The translations under genes were made by a program, and so were the position numbers. The notes beneath the pieces are model-generated. The model worked only from the letters and a program-made list of their open reading frames with translations. It was not told the origin of the DNA and ran no database searches. A DNA stretch of 64,000 nucleotides from Streptomyces albireticuli (GTDB lineage Bacteria; Actinomycetota; Actinomycetes; Streptomycetales; Streptomycetaceae): contig NZ_JAJQQS010000010.1 of NCBI RefSeq assembly GCF_021228125.1, positions 186,001-250,000 of the forward strand, in the 5' to 3' direction. Each line of letters begins with the position of its first letter. The stretch's first letter is position 1. Shown here piece after piece: positions 17,625 through 25,557 of this stretch.

Positions 17625-18134
17625 ATGGACGGACGTGGCGCGCTGAGGCGCCGTATTCGAATCTGGCTTGTCGTCTTCATCGTCGGCCTCGTGCTGAGCG
17701 GGCTGACGGCGTTCCCGTTGGTCACCGAAGTGCGGTGGATGGAGGAGGTGCTGGGTTCCGGCGCCTCCCCGGTCCCCGAGCACCTGCCGGGACTGATGGA
17801 GTGGGTGGTCAGGGTCCGGGAGGGCCTGGAGGCGACCGACGCGAAGTATCCGTTCGTGCTGTACGGCACGGACTGGCTGGCCTTCGCGCACCTGGTCATC
17901 GCGGTCGCGTTCTACGGACCGTACCGGGACCCCGTGCGCAACATCTGGGTCATCGAGTTCGGCGTGATCGCATGTGCCGGAATCGTGCCGCTCGCGCTGA
18001 TCTGCGGCTCGGTCCGGGGAATTCCGTTCTTCTGGCAGCTGATCGACATGTCGTTCGGATTCTTCGGCGCGATCCCGCTGCTGATGGTCCGTCGGCTGAT
18101 CAAGCGGCTGGAGGCGTACGAGCTCGCGGCCTGA
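17625..18134 (+). CDS. Small integral membrane protein of unknown function
   Basis: A 169-residue protein. I see about four hydrophobic segments: residues ~11-30 (IWLVVFIVGLVLSGLTAF), ~75-95 (WLAFAHLVIAVAFYGPY), ~105-125 (VIEFGVIACAGIVPLALICG) and ~133-152 (FFWQLIDMSFGFFGAIPLLM). Its N-terminus and C-terminus are basic. I do not recognise a family beyond a conserved hypothetical membrane protein. The ATG is preferred over the long open frame upstream because that upstream part is antisense to the PSD-like and peptidase genes. TACGCT six bases before the ATG suggests a leaderless transcript. It converges on the response-regulator gene. Confidence 0.75.
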   Translation: MDGRGALRRRIRIWLVVFIVGLVLSGLTAFPLVTEVRWMEEVLGSGASPVPEHLPGLMEWVVRVREGLEATDAKYPFVLYGTDWLAFAHLVIAVAFYGPYRDPVRNIWVIEFGVIACAGIVPLALICGSVRGIPFFWQLIDMSFGFFGAIPLLMVRRLIKRLEAYELAA

Positions 18135-18164
18135 GGTGAACGGCCGCGGAGGCCGCGAGCGCCG

Positions 18165-18187
18165 GACGGGCTGGTTCTCAGCCCGTC
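18165..18187. terminator. Palindrome at convergent ends (degenerate copy of the repeat at 30011)
   Basis: A 9-bp inverted repeat (18165-18173 and 18179-18187, loop GTTCT) lies between the stops of the membrane protein and the response regulator. The flanking GAGCGCCGGACGGGCTG matches the core of the larger palindrome at 30061-30110 and the one at 42402-42432. Bidirectional termination is likely. Confidence 0.65.
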
Positions 18188-18201
18188 TCGCCGTCTCGCC
18201 G

Positions 18202-18927
18202 TCACGAGAACCGCTGCACCACCGCCGGCCTGATCAGCCCCGACTCGTACGCGAGCGTCACCGCCTGCGCCCGGCTCGTCAGATCCAGCTTCGTCATGAT
18301 CCGGTTGATGTGCGTCTTCACCGTGGAGATGCTGACGGTCAGCCGCGCCGCGATCTCCGGGTTCGTCAGACCCCGCGCCACCAGCCCCAGGATGTCCCGC
18401 TCCCGCCGCGTCAACGGTGCCAGCAGCTCGGACGCGTCCTCCTCGGGAGCGCTCTCAGGGACGTCACCGGAAGCCGCGGGCGCCGCATGCCGCGTGGTGT
18501 ACGCCTCGATGAGCCGGCGGGTCACCGTCGGTGCGAACAGCATGTCGCCCGCGGCGACCGTGCGGATGGCGGTGAACAGCCTCTCGGGCGGGGTGTCCTT
18601 CAGCAGGAACCCGGCGGCGCCGGCGCGCAGCGCCGCGTAGACGTACTCGTCGAGGTCGTAGGTGGTCAGGATCAGGATGCGGGGGCGGGGGTCGGGTGCC
18701 TCGGCGAGGATCCGTTCGGTGGCGGTGACGCCGTCGGCCCCGCGCAGCCGGATGTCCATCAGGACGATGTCGGGGCGGAGCTCACCGGCCAGGGCCACGG
18801 CTTCCTCGCCGCTCTCGGCCTGCCCGCACACCTCCAGGTCGGGTGTGGCCCGCAGCAGGGCGGCCAGGCCCTCGCGGATCAGGATCTCGTCGTCGACGAC
18901 GAGGACGCGGGTCCTCCGCTCGGTCAT
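18202..18927 (-). CDS. NarL/LuxR-type response regulator
   Basis: A 241-residue two-component regulator. The receiver domain (1-125) has the acidic pair VVDDE, phospho-acceptor Asp58 in VLMDIRL, a Thr in ILTTYD and the Lys in FLLKDTP. An Ala/Glu-rich linker leads to a C-terminal LuxR-type DNA-binding domain: LTRRERDILGLVARGLTNPEIA, then TVSISTVKTHINRIMTKLDL. The ATG overlaps the stop of the histidine kinase by 4 bp, so the two are translationally coupled and almost certainly cognate. Targets cannot be read from the sequence. Confidence 0.95.
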   Translation of the reverse strand: MTERRTRVLVVDDEILIREGLAALLRATPDLEVCGQAESGEEAVALAGELRPDIVLMDIRLRGADGVTATERILAEAPDPRPRILILTTYDLDEYVYAALRAGAAGFLLKDTPPERLFTAIRTVAAGDMLFAPTVTRRLIEAYTTRHAAPAASGDVPESAPEEDASELLAPLTRRERDILGLVARGLTNPEIAARLTVSISTVKTHINRIMTKLDLTSRAQAVTLAYESGLIRPAVVQRFS

Positions 18928-20240
18928 GGCCCTGATTCCTCTCCCCCGCCCCGGCCGGTGCCGGCCGGGCCCGTCCCCGCGCGCGGCCGTACGGTACCGG
19001 CGTCCGCGCGGTACGCGCCGGCCGTCGGGGCGGGCAACGGCAGTGTCAGCAGCACCTCGTACCCTCCTTGCCGCCGCGGCCCCGCGGCGAACGTGCCGCC
19101 GTACAGCTTGGCGCGCTCCCGCATCCCCAGCAATCCCTGGCCGCCGCCGGGCACCCGTTCCGCGCCGGGGCCCGCCGCACCTCCGGCGGAGGCCGTGCCG
19201 GACCCGCCCCCGTCGTCGTCGACGCGGACGACGAGCAGGTCCCTGGTGTAGCGCAGCGCCACGGTCGCGCGGGCGGCGGGGGCGTGTTTGAGGACGTTGG
19301 TGAGGGCCTCCTGGACGATCCGGTACGCGGACAGGTCACCGCCCGGCGGCAAGGGGCGGGCGATGCCGCTGACGACGAGGTCCGCGCGGACGCCCGCCGC
19401 GCGTACCCGCTCCACCAGCTCGGGCAGGTCCGCCAGGCCGGGGGCCGAACCCTCCGGAGGCTCCACGGCGGCATCGGGGCCCTTGCCGTCCGCCGTCGGC
19501 AGGCGCAGGACCCGGAGGAGGCCGCGCATCTCCTCCAGGGACTGCCGGGCGGTGTCGGCCACGGTGCCCAGGGCCGTACGGGCGGTGTCGGGCGCGGTGT
19601 CGAACACGTAGCGGGCGAGGCCGCTCTGGACGGCGATCACGGACAGGTGGTGGGCGACGACGTCGTGGAGCTCGCGCGCGATGCGCATGCGCTCCTCGGT
19701 CACCTCGTGGCGGGCCCGGGCGGCCTGTTCGAGCTGGAGGCGGCGGGTCAGGACGCGCAGTTGCCCGTTGCGCTCGGCCAGCCGCCGCGCACCGGCGCCG
19801 AAGGCCCAGGCCAGGCCGAGGACCAGCACCGTCTGCGCGGTGGCCACGACGAACGAGACGACATGGGCGGAGAGCCCGCCGTACTCCCACACGCACGCGG
19901 TCAGCACCGCCCCGGGCAGGACCCGGCGGGACGGCAGTTCGGTGGCGACGGTGAAGAACGCCAGCATGGGCGGCCACACATTGGCCGAGGGCTGATAGCC
20001 GCGGGCCGAGTAGAGGGCCAGCCCCGCGCAGGAGACGGCCAGGACCGTACGCGGCGCGGCGCGGCGGAAGGCCACCGGCAGTCCGGTCACCGCGCTCAGC
20101 GCGATCGCCCACGCGTCGAAGGGAGGCCAGGGGGCGCCGGGGTGGTACTGGAGCGCGAAGGTGATCGTCAGAGACGTCATGGTGACGGCGATGACCACGT
20201 CGACGAGACGCCGTTGGGCCGGCCCTGTCCCTAAGCGCAT
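18924..20240 (-). CDS. Membrane sensor histidine kinase (HisKA_3 type)
   Basis: A 438-residue sensor kinase. The ATG at 20240 starts the recognisable protein; the open frame upstream is low-complexity Arg/Pro/Gly coding noise. About six membrane segments fill the first ~170 residues with almost no extracytoplasmic domain, so the signal is probably sensed in or at the membrane. The phosphorylated His is in RELHDVVAHHLSV. The ATP-binding domain shows IVQEALTNVLKHA (N box), VRVDDDGGG and GGGQGLLGMRERAKLYGG (G boxes). The tail is Pro/Gly-rich. This is the DesK/NarX-like class common in Streptomyces. Its stop overlaps the start of its response regulator. Confidence 0.94.
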   Translation of the reverse strand: MRLGTGPAQRRLVDVVIAVTMTSLTITFALQYHPGAPWPPFDAWAIALSAVTGLPVAFRRAAPRTVLAVSCAGLALYSARGYQPSANVWPPMLAFFTVATELPSRRVLPGAVLTACVWEYGGLSAHVVSFVVATAQTVLVLGLAWAFGAGARRLAERNGQLRVLTRRLQLEQAARARHEVTEERMRIARELHDVVAHHLSVIAVQSGLARYVFDTAPDTARTALGTVADTARQSLEEMRGLLRVLRLPTADGKGPDAAVEPPEGSAPGLADLPELVERVRAAGVRADLVVSGIARPLPPGGDLSAYRIVQEALTNVLKHAPAARATVALRYTRDLLVVRVDDDGGGSGTASAGGAAGPGAERVPGGGQGLLGMRERAKLYGGTFAAGPRRQGGYEVLLTLPLPAPTAGAYRADAGTVRPRAGTGPAGTGRGGGEESGP

Positions 20241-20560
20241 GGGCGCAGCGTACCGACGCGGGGCCGCGGGGGGCGTCGGGGCGGGGGACGACCTCGCGGT
20301 CCCGGCGGCTCCACCCCTGGGGTGACATGCGGGACCGGGCCCGGGCGGACCTCCACCCTGGGGCCGACGCGGCCGCGCGCGAGGTGTGGCGGTACGTGAC
20401 GGCGCCCGCCCGGTGTGCCCCGCGTACGTACGCCACCGGGTTGACGACCGGCTCCGGGCCGCCCGGCTAGATTCGCCGTCGAAACGTCCGAGGCACGACA
20501 AGGGCCCCGCGCCGGGACCGGCACCCGCCGGTTCCCGGACGCGACAGGAAAGGGATCACC
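20241..20560. other. Divergent intergenic region, kinase operon / I36 gene
   Basis: This 320-bp stretch holds a possible promoter for the secreted inhibitor: TTGACG at 20441-20446 and TAGATT at 20468-20473. The 21-bp spacing is long, so only the -10 is plausible. An imperfect GC hairpin at about 20513-20539 would lie in the inhibitor's leader. I found no gene here. Confidence 0.4.
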
Positions 20561-20953
20561 ATGTCACTGCGCAGGCGCACGAGGATCGGGCTGGCCGCCG
20601 CCGCGGCGGTCGCCGGGCTGACGACGGCGATCGTCCCGGCCACGGCCGCCGGAGCCGCCGGTACCTCCGGGACGGCGGCACAGGCGGCTCCCGGCAACTG
20701 TCCCAAGCTGTACTTCTGCGGCTACTCCCAGGCCAACTACAAGGGCACGCTGTGGAAGATCACCAAGTGCAACGTCTACTACGAGATACCGGACGGCTGG
20801 AACAGCGGCGGCTCCTGGTACAACAACCAGAGCAACGGGACCGTCGCCCGCATGTACGACAAGAACAAGAAGCTCATCTACTCGACCCCGCCGGCGGCTT
20901 CCGGCGACCCGACGGGGAACTGGGGACCCGTGTGGTACGTCAAGGCCTGCTGA
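20561..20953 (+). CDS. Secreted peptidase inhibitor family I36-like protein
   Basis: A 130-residue exported protein. The signal peptide is clear (MSLRRRTRIG, then Ala-rich, with cleavage near AGAAG or further on). The mature part, about 85 residues, has CPKLYFCGYSQANYKGTLWKI and SWYNNQSNGTVARMYDKN, the pattern of the I36/SMPI beta-gamma-crystallin-like fold found in many small Streptomyces secreted proteins. Four Cys suggest two disulfides. Family members such as SMPI inhibit metalloproteases, but many relatives are untested. AAAGGG lies about 8 bases upstream of the ATG. It is monocistronic, closed by the hairpin at 20979-21017. Confidence 0.8.
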   Translation: MSLRRRTRIGLAAAAAVAGLTTAIVPATAAGAAGTSGTAAQAAPGNCPKLYFCGYSQANYKGTLWKITKCNVYYEIPDGWNSGGSWYNNQSNGTVARMYDKNKKLIYSTPPAASGDPTGNWGPVWYVKAC

Positions 20954-20978
20954 CCCCGGCCTGACGGACCCACACGTT

Positions 20979-21017
20979 CCGCCTCGCGGCGCGGAGAACG
21001 GGGGAACCGCGAGGCGG
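20979..21017 (+). terminator. Hairpin after the I36-like gene
   Basis: A perfect 11-bp inverted repeat (20979-20989 and 21007-21017) with a 17-nt loop begins 26 bp after the stop codon. Confidence 0.65.
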
Positions 21018-21167
21018 GCGGGCGGCGTGCTCGGGGGCATGCCGCCCGCCGGCGTTCCGCTCCGGTGCCCCACGACAAGATCACACCCCACCCCGTCTTT
21101 CCTGAGGTCCCCGGAGGGAATTACCTTCGCGTTGGTGACGGACTGCAGGGGGTACGGGGGGTTGGTC

Positions 21168-22007
21168 ATGAGTGTGCCATTGGGGACGGGTATCGGCTGG
21201 CGGCCGGGGATCGCCGAGGACATCGCCGGTCTCCCCGGGGTCGACTGGGTCGAGGTCGTCGCGGAGAACATCCGCGCCGACGACCCGCCCGAAGCGCTGC
21301 GGCGCCTGCGCGCGCGGGGTACGACCGTCGTCCCGCACGGCGCCTCGCTCGGTCTCGGCGGCGCGGACCGCCCCGACCTGGGCCGGCTCGTCGCGCTCGC
21401 GGAGCTGGCGGAGGCGCTCGACGCCCCGCTCGTCAGCGAGCACGTCGCGTTCGTACGGGCCGGGGGGTCGCTGACCGGGTCACCACGGGTCGAGGCCGGG
21501 CACCTGCTGCCGGTGCCCCGCACCCGGGACGCGCTGGACGTGCTCTGCGCGAACGTCCGTCTGGCGCAGGCCGCGCTGCCCGTACCGCTCGCGCTGGAGA
21601 ACATCGCGGCCCTCGTGACCTGGCCCGGCGAGGAGCTCACCGAGGGGCGGTTCCTCTCCGAGCTCGTCGAACGGACGGGGGTGCGGCTGCTCGTCGACGT
21701 CGCCAACCTCCACACCAACCACGTCAACCGGGGCGAGGACCCGGCGACCGTGCTGGACGGTCTCCCCGTCGAGGCTCTCGCCTACGTGCACGTGGCGGGC
21801 GGCTTCGAAAGGGAGGGCCTCTGGTACGACAGCCATGCCCACCCGGTGACCCGGCCCGTCCTGGACGTCCTGGCGGAGCTGTGCGACCGCGTCGCACCGC
21901 CGGGCGTCCTCCTGGAACGGGACGACCACTTCCCGGAGGCGGAGGAGCTTTCGGCCGAGCTGGACGCCATACGGGCCGTGACCGGGCGGGCGCGTGCCCG
22001 TGTCTGA
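21168..22007 (+). CDS. MNIO-family (DUF692) multinuclear iron oxidative enzyme
   Basis: A 279-residue TIM-barrel protein of the DUF692/MNIO family, the enzymes that use two or three iron atoms to oxidise Cys and other residues in RiPP precursors (MbnB, TglH, ChrH). Candidate metal ligands are all present: His in VVPHGAS, His in VSEHVAF, Glu in LALENIA, Asp in LLVDVANLHTN, His in YVHVAGG, both His in DSHAHPV, and Glu/His in LLERDDHFPE. The ATG at 21168 follows a G-rich site. An in-frame TTG lies 6 bases earlier. The stop overlaps the next gene by 14 bp, and a Ser/Cys-rich membrane protein follows, so a protein or peptide substrate encoded in the same operon is likely. Confidence 0.9.
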   Translation: MSVPLGTGIGWRPGIAEDIAGLPGVDWVEVVAENIRADDPPEALRRLRARGTTVVPHGASLGLGGADRPDLGRLVALAELAEALDAPLVSEHVAFVRAGGSLTGSPRVEAGHLLPVPRTRDALDVLCANVRLAQAALPVPLALENIAALVTWPGEELTEGRFLSELVERTGVRLLVDVANLHTNHVNRGEDPATVLDGLPVEALAYVHVAGGFEREGLWYDSHAHPVTRPVLDVLAELCDRVAPPGVLLERDDHFPEAEELSAELDAIRAVTGRARARV

Positions 22008-22677
22008 CGTCCCCCTGCCCGACGGGCCCATGTCCGACGGGCCCATGTCCGACGGGCCCATGTCCGATGTGGCCGTTCCCGACGGGCGTTTGCCCGACGC
22101 CCCCGTACCCGACGTCCCCGTACCCGACGCCCCCGTTCGCGGCGTGGCCCGGACGACCGGCGCGCCCCGGCCGGCAGCGGGGGACTCCGCGGCCGCCCCG
22201 GATCCGGACGCCGCCGCCCGGGAGCGGCTCGCGCACGCCCAGCTCGCCCTGCTGTCCACCCTCGTCGCGGGCGGCCCGGAACCCGAAGGGTTCGATCCGG
22301 TAAGGCTGGAGGTCCAGCGCCGGGCGCTGCTCGGCAAACGCGCGCACGTCGTCGCCAAGGTCGCGCCCGAGTTGCGCGACATCCTGGGCCCCCGCTTCCA
22401 CGAGCTGTTCCTGGGCTACGCCCGGGAACGGCCCATGACCGACGGCTACCACCGGGACGCGCTGGACTTCGCCCGCGGCGTCCTGCGCACCGGCGCCCTG
22501 GAAGCTGATCCGGAGCGGCACCGGCGGCTGACGGACTGGGAGGCCGAACGTACCGCCCACACCGCCTGTACCGCTTGTACCGCCCGTTCCGGCTCCGCGG
22601 GCAGGCCACCGCTCCTCAGCCGCCTCGCCGCGGCCCTTGGCTCCCGGCGCGCCGAGCGCCGGCGGAAAGGCAACTGA
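21994..22677 (+). CDS. MNIO partner protein (SCO6045-like)
   Basis: A 227-residue protein starting at a GTG inside the 3' end of the MNIO gene. The first ~50 residues are a run of Asp-led pentapeptides (for example DGPMS and DVPVP) encoded by 15-bp tandem repeats. This part is probably disordered. The central part (about 75-180: ARERLAHAQLALLSTLVAGG, then RLEVQRRALLGKRAHVVAKV and LRDILGPRFHELFLGYA) is helical. It matches the small domain usually encoded beside DUF692 genes in streptomycetes, which I know as SCO6045-like. It may be the partner that recruits the substrate, as partner proteins do in other MNIO systems; that role is inferred. No catalytic motif is seen. Confidence 0.78.
   Translation: MPVSDVPLPDGPMSDGPMSDGPMSDVAVPDGRLPDAPVPDVPVPDAPVRGVARTTGAPRPAAGDSAAAPDPDAAARERLAHAQLALLSTLVAGGPEPEGFDPVRLEVQRRALLGKRAHVVAKVAPELRDILGPRFHELFLGYARERPMTDGYHRDALDFARGVLRTGALEADPERHRRLTDWEAERTAHTACTACTARSGSAGRPPLLSRLAAALGSRRAERRRKGN
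22006..22140 (+). repeat. 15-bp tandem repeat, nine units, in the MNIO partner gene
   Basis: Nine consecutive 15-bp units, each starting with GA(C/T)G. Units at 22021, 22036 and 22051 are identical; the rest are diverged. They encode an Asp-led pentapeptide series and keep the reading frame. The identical core suggests recent slippage expansion. Confidence 0.9.
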
Positions 22678-22680
22678 CTG

Positions 22681-23742
22681 ATGATCACCATCGCTGTCGT
22701 CGTCGCCCTGCTGTGCCTGCTGCTCCCGTCCGTCCGGCTGTCGCGTCTGCGGCGCGGCGCGCGCGGGCCGCTGGCGGCGGACGCCGCGGACAGCCTCCCG
22801 GACCTGCCGGGTGTGGCCTATCTGCTCGGCGGCGCGGAACACGTCGTGGACGCGACCGTCCTCAAGATGTACGAGGACCGGCGCATCACGCTGCGGAAGG
22901 GCCGGGTCACCGTGGTCGACCCGGCCTCCCGCCACGCGATGGAGCGCGCGCTGCTCAAGCGGTGCAGCACCGACTGGAGCAACTCCCTGCGCACCCTGCG
23001 CCGGGAGATGCGCGAGGACCCGGCGCTGGAGGGGATCGACCGTTCGCTGGTCGACCAAGGGCTGCTCATGGCACCGGCGACCCGGCGCGGGTGGCCGCGT
23101 GCCGCTCTGGTCCAGAAGGCGGGACTGGCCGTCGCGGCGACCGTGACCGTGGTCCTGCTCTTCCTCCCCGCCTCCTACCCGCTGCCTTTCGTCGTGCTGG
23201 CGCCGGCCCTCCTCGGGGCCGCCCTCGTGGCCCGCACGTGCGAGCCGCCCAAGTGGCGGGTCCCCCGCACCGATCACGGCGAGCGCGTCGCACGGCACCT
23301 CAGGTACCGGGGGTCATGGAGCGTCCACACCCCCGAGCTCCACCCGGAGGGCCTCGCGGGGGTGGTCGCCGTGCGGGGGCCGGAGGCCCTGACAGATGAC
23401 GAGCTGCGCGCGCAGTTCGACCAGCCGGCGGAGAAGCCGGCCCTGACCCCTGCCACCACGGCGCGTGGGGGTGGGACTTCCTCGTCGTACGCGTCCTCCT
23501 CCTCGGCTTCACGGTCCTCAGCGTCCTCCGGGTCCTCCGGTTCTTCCGGATCCACCTCCTCCGCCTCCTCCTCGGTCTCGTCCTCGGCGATCATCGTGGG
23601 GGCGTCCTGTGGCACCGGGGACTCCGGCGACACGAGTGGTTCCAGCGACTCGGGGAGCGCTTCGAGCTGTTCGAGCAGCTACAGCAGTTGCTCCTCCGGG
23701 AGTTCGTGCTCCAGTTGCAGCAGTGGCAGCAGCTGCTCCTGA
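22681..23742 (+). CDS. TIGR04222-type membrane protein with Ser/Cys-rich C-terminal tail
   Basis: A 353-residue protein starting 3 bp after the partner gene's stop. It has an N-terminal hydrophobic segment (1-20, ITIAVVVALLCLLLPSV), then a soluble domain (about 40-125) with LPDLPGVAYLLGGAEHVVDA and RRITLRKGRVTVVDP. Two membrane segments follow near 150-185 (VAATVTVVLLFLPAS and FVVLAPALLGAALVA). A second conserved stretch runs to about 265, and the last ~90 residues are almost only Ser, Gly, Ala, Thr and Cys. Six Cys fall in the final ~55 residues, spaced as CSSGSSC and SSCSS blocks. I recognise the N-terminal domain as the TIGR04222 type, known for low-complexity tails. Next to an MNIO enzyme, the Cys-rich tail is a candidate modification substrate, a membrane-anchored RiPP-like protein. 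That is inference. Confidence 0.82.
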   Translation: MITIAVVVALLCLLLPSVRLSRLRRGARGPLAADAADSLPDLPGVAYLLGGAEHVVDATVLKMYEDRRITLRKGRVTVVDPASRHAMERALLKRCSTDWSNSLRTLRREMREDPALEGIDRSLVDQGLLMAPATRRGWPRAALVQKAGLAVAATVTVVLLFLPASYPLPFVVLAPALLGAALVARTCEPPKWRVPRTDHGERVARHLRYRGSWSVHTPELHPEGLAGVVAVRGPEALTDDELRAQFDQPAEKPALTPATTARGGGTSSSYASSSSASRSSASSGSSGSSGSTSSASSSVSSSAIIVGASCGTGDSGDTSGSSDSGSASSCSSSYSSCSSGSSCSSCSSGSSCS

Positions 23743-23908
23743 GAGGCGTCGGCGGGCCGCGACGGCTCCTGTGACAGGAGGCGGCGCGGGGCGCTTTCGG
23801 GACTTGGGCGTGGCCCCGGCCATCAGCCGTGGCGAAGCCCTGGCAGCCGCCGCCGGGCGGCGACAGACTGACGTCCGGCCACGTCCTCCTCCCGAAAGGC
23901 GGCCCCTC

Positions 23909-24400
23909 ATGCCGGATTCCGCGCCCGGTTCCGCATCCGGATCCACCCCCGGAACCGCATCCGTGCCCACCACCGGGGGAACGCCGCCCGGGGCGGCCGG
24001 CCTCGCCGGCCTCCTGGCCGCCATGCCGTTCGCGTCGCACCTGGGCATGACCCTCGACGAGGCGACGCCGGAGGTCGCGCGCGGCAGCCTCGCCTGGTCC
24101 GCCGAGCGGTGCACCGTCGGCGGCGCCCTGCACGGCGGCGCCCTGATGACCCTGGCCGACGCCGTCGGCGCGGTGTGCGCCTACCTCAACCTCCCGGCGG
24201 GGGCGGGCACGTCGACGGTGGAGTCCAAGACCAACTTCCTGCGGGCGGTCCGCTCGGGCGGCGTGCGCGCCACCGCCCGCCCACTGCACGTCGGAGGGAC
24301 CGTCGTGGTGGTGCAGACCGACCTGCGGGACGACGAGGACCGGCTCGTCGGGCAGACCACTCAGACCCAGCTCGTCCTCACCCCGAAGGCCCGGTCCTGA
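23909..24400 (+). CDS. PaaI-type hotdog thioesterase
   Basis: A 163-residue protein. After a Ser/Gly/Thr-rich N-terminal 30 residues comes a single hotdog domain: MPFASHLGMTLDEATPEVARGSL, then CTVGGALHGGALMTLADAVG, the HGG motif with the following catalytic-region Asp typical of PaaI/YbgC acyl-CoA thioesterases. STVESKTNFLRAV is the conserved second strand. It likely hydrolyses small or aromatic acyl-CoAs in the cytoplasm, possibly as a tetramer. The ATG is preceded by a weak AAAGG. It follows the MNIO operon by 166 bp, with only a 6-bp hairpin between (23766-23780), and converges on the SARP gene. No link to MNIO function is evident. Confidence 0.85.
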   Translation: MPDSAPGSASGSTPGTASVPTTGGTPPGAAGLAGLLAAMPFASHLGMTLDEATPEVARGSLAWSAERCTVGGALHGGALMTLADAVGAVCAYLNLPAGAGTSTVESKTNFLRAVRSGGVRATARPLHVGGTVVVVQTDLRDDEDRLVGQTTQTQLVLTPKARS

Positions 24401-24470
24401 CCGGAGCCGACCGGAACCACAGGCTTCCCGGACCCCGGGCCCGCCCCACCGCCCGTTGCGTCAGCTCACT

Positions 24471-25298
24471 TCACGAGAGCACCGGACATCTCGTCCAAGG
24501 CGCGGACGGGGCCGAGGCGTCCGGAGGTACGGCCGGATGATCCAGGGCCGGGTCGTGCGAGAGGATCGCCTGTTCCGTGCGCTGGAGCTGCGGCGAGGGC
24601 CGGACGCCCAATTCGTCCGCGAGACGGCGCCACATACGGCGATAGATCTCCAGGGCATCGGCCTGCCGGCCGGAGCGATAGAAGGCGATCATCAACAGTT
24701 CGCAATAGCGCTCGTGCAAAGGATGAGCCAGATGCGTCTCGTACAACTCGGCCAGTATCGTGGCGTGGTTGCCATTCTCCAGTTCGGCGCCGAAAAGGAG
24801 CTCCAGGGCGCGCAGGCGGTACGCCTCGTAACGCACGGCGGCCCTTCTGCACGCCGGGGTCCGCGCGGCGTCGCCGAACGCCGGGCCGCGCCACATGGCG
24901 AGCGCTTCCCGTAACAACCGCACCGAATCACCAGGGGAATGGAATTTTCCCGCCTCGACGCTGTTGATCTTCCTGACGAATTCAGTGGCGTCGAGTTCGC
25001 CCTCGGCGAGGGCGAGCCGGTAGCCGGAGGGATGGACGGTCAGCCGCGGCTCCGTGCGCTCCGGCTCCAGCGCCCTGAGCCTGCGACGGAGCCTGCTGAT
25101 ATGGGCGTACAGGGTGTTGGGCTGGACATCCCACATCGACTCGCCCCACATCCGCCGCATCAGCGCCTCGCTGGACACGCTTTCGCCCTCACCGACGAGC
25201 AGGGTCTGGAGGAGTGTCCGCTGGAGTTCCCCGGAAATCTCGATCTTCTTCCCCGGGACATTTATTTCCAGTGCGCCCAACACGGAGAATATCAGCAC
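24471..25298 (-). CDS. SARP-family transcriptional activator
   Basis: A 275-residue Streptomyces antibiotic regulatory protein of the AfsR/DnrI/RedD type. The GTG at 25298 puts the protein start at LIFSVLGALEI, which is where SARPs normally begin; the longer open frame upstream has no family features. The N-terminal winged-helix DNA-binding domain (to about 95) has GELQRTLLQTLLV, WGESMWDVQPNTLYAHISRLRRRL and HPSGYRLAL. The bacterial transcriptional activator domain (about 100-250) has DATEFVRKI and LHERYCELLMIAFYRSGRQADALEIYRRM. SARPs bind direct repeats in promoters of secondary-metabolite genes. It is transcribed the same way as the secreted-protein genes upstream of it and may act on them or on one of the edge clusters. 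Confidence 0.93.
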   Translation of the reverse strand: MLIFSVLGALEINVPGKKIEISGELQRTLLQTLLVGEGESVSSEALMRRMWGESMWDVQPNTLYAHISRLRRRLRALEPERTEPRLTVHPSGYRLALAEGELDATEFVRKINSVEAGKFHSPGDSVRLLREALAMWRGPAFGDAARTPACRRAAVRYEAYRLRALELLFGAELENGNHATILAELYETHLAHPLHERYCELLMIAFYRSGRQADALEIYRRMWRRLADELGVRPSPQLQRTEQAILSHDPALDHPAVPPDASAPSAPWTRCPVLS

Positions 25299-25479
25299 AG
25301 TGATTCCCGCTCTCTGTGACGATGATAGTGAGGTGCGAGCCGCCCGACGGACGATGGCGCAGGAGAGCGTCGGGGCGGTCGGCCCGGCCATCGAGCCACC
25401 ACGACGAAGTATATGGGCCGTGGCCGCCAAGCGGACTGCCCGCGTCGGTGAATGCCCGTTCGTAACTCACGACTCGCAA

Positions 25480-25536
25480 GGAAGCAGTGCATACAGGGGG
25501 CAGATAATTTCCCCGCCCTCCCGTCACACTGCTTCC
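25480..25536. promoter_or_regulatory. Inverted repeat upstream of the SARP gene
   Basis: GGAAGCAGTG at 25480-25489 and its exact complement CACTGCTTCC at 25527-25536 flank 37 bp of AT-richer DNA. It lies just past the lectin stop and about 180 bp upstream of the SARP GTG. It could be a terminator for the lectin gene, an attenuator or an operator; the sequence does not decide. Confidence 0.45.
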
Positions 25537-25557
25537 TACCCACTCGTCAGAACGGAA

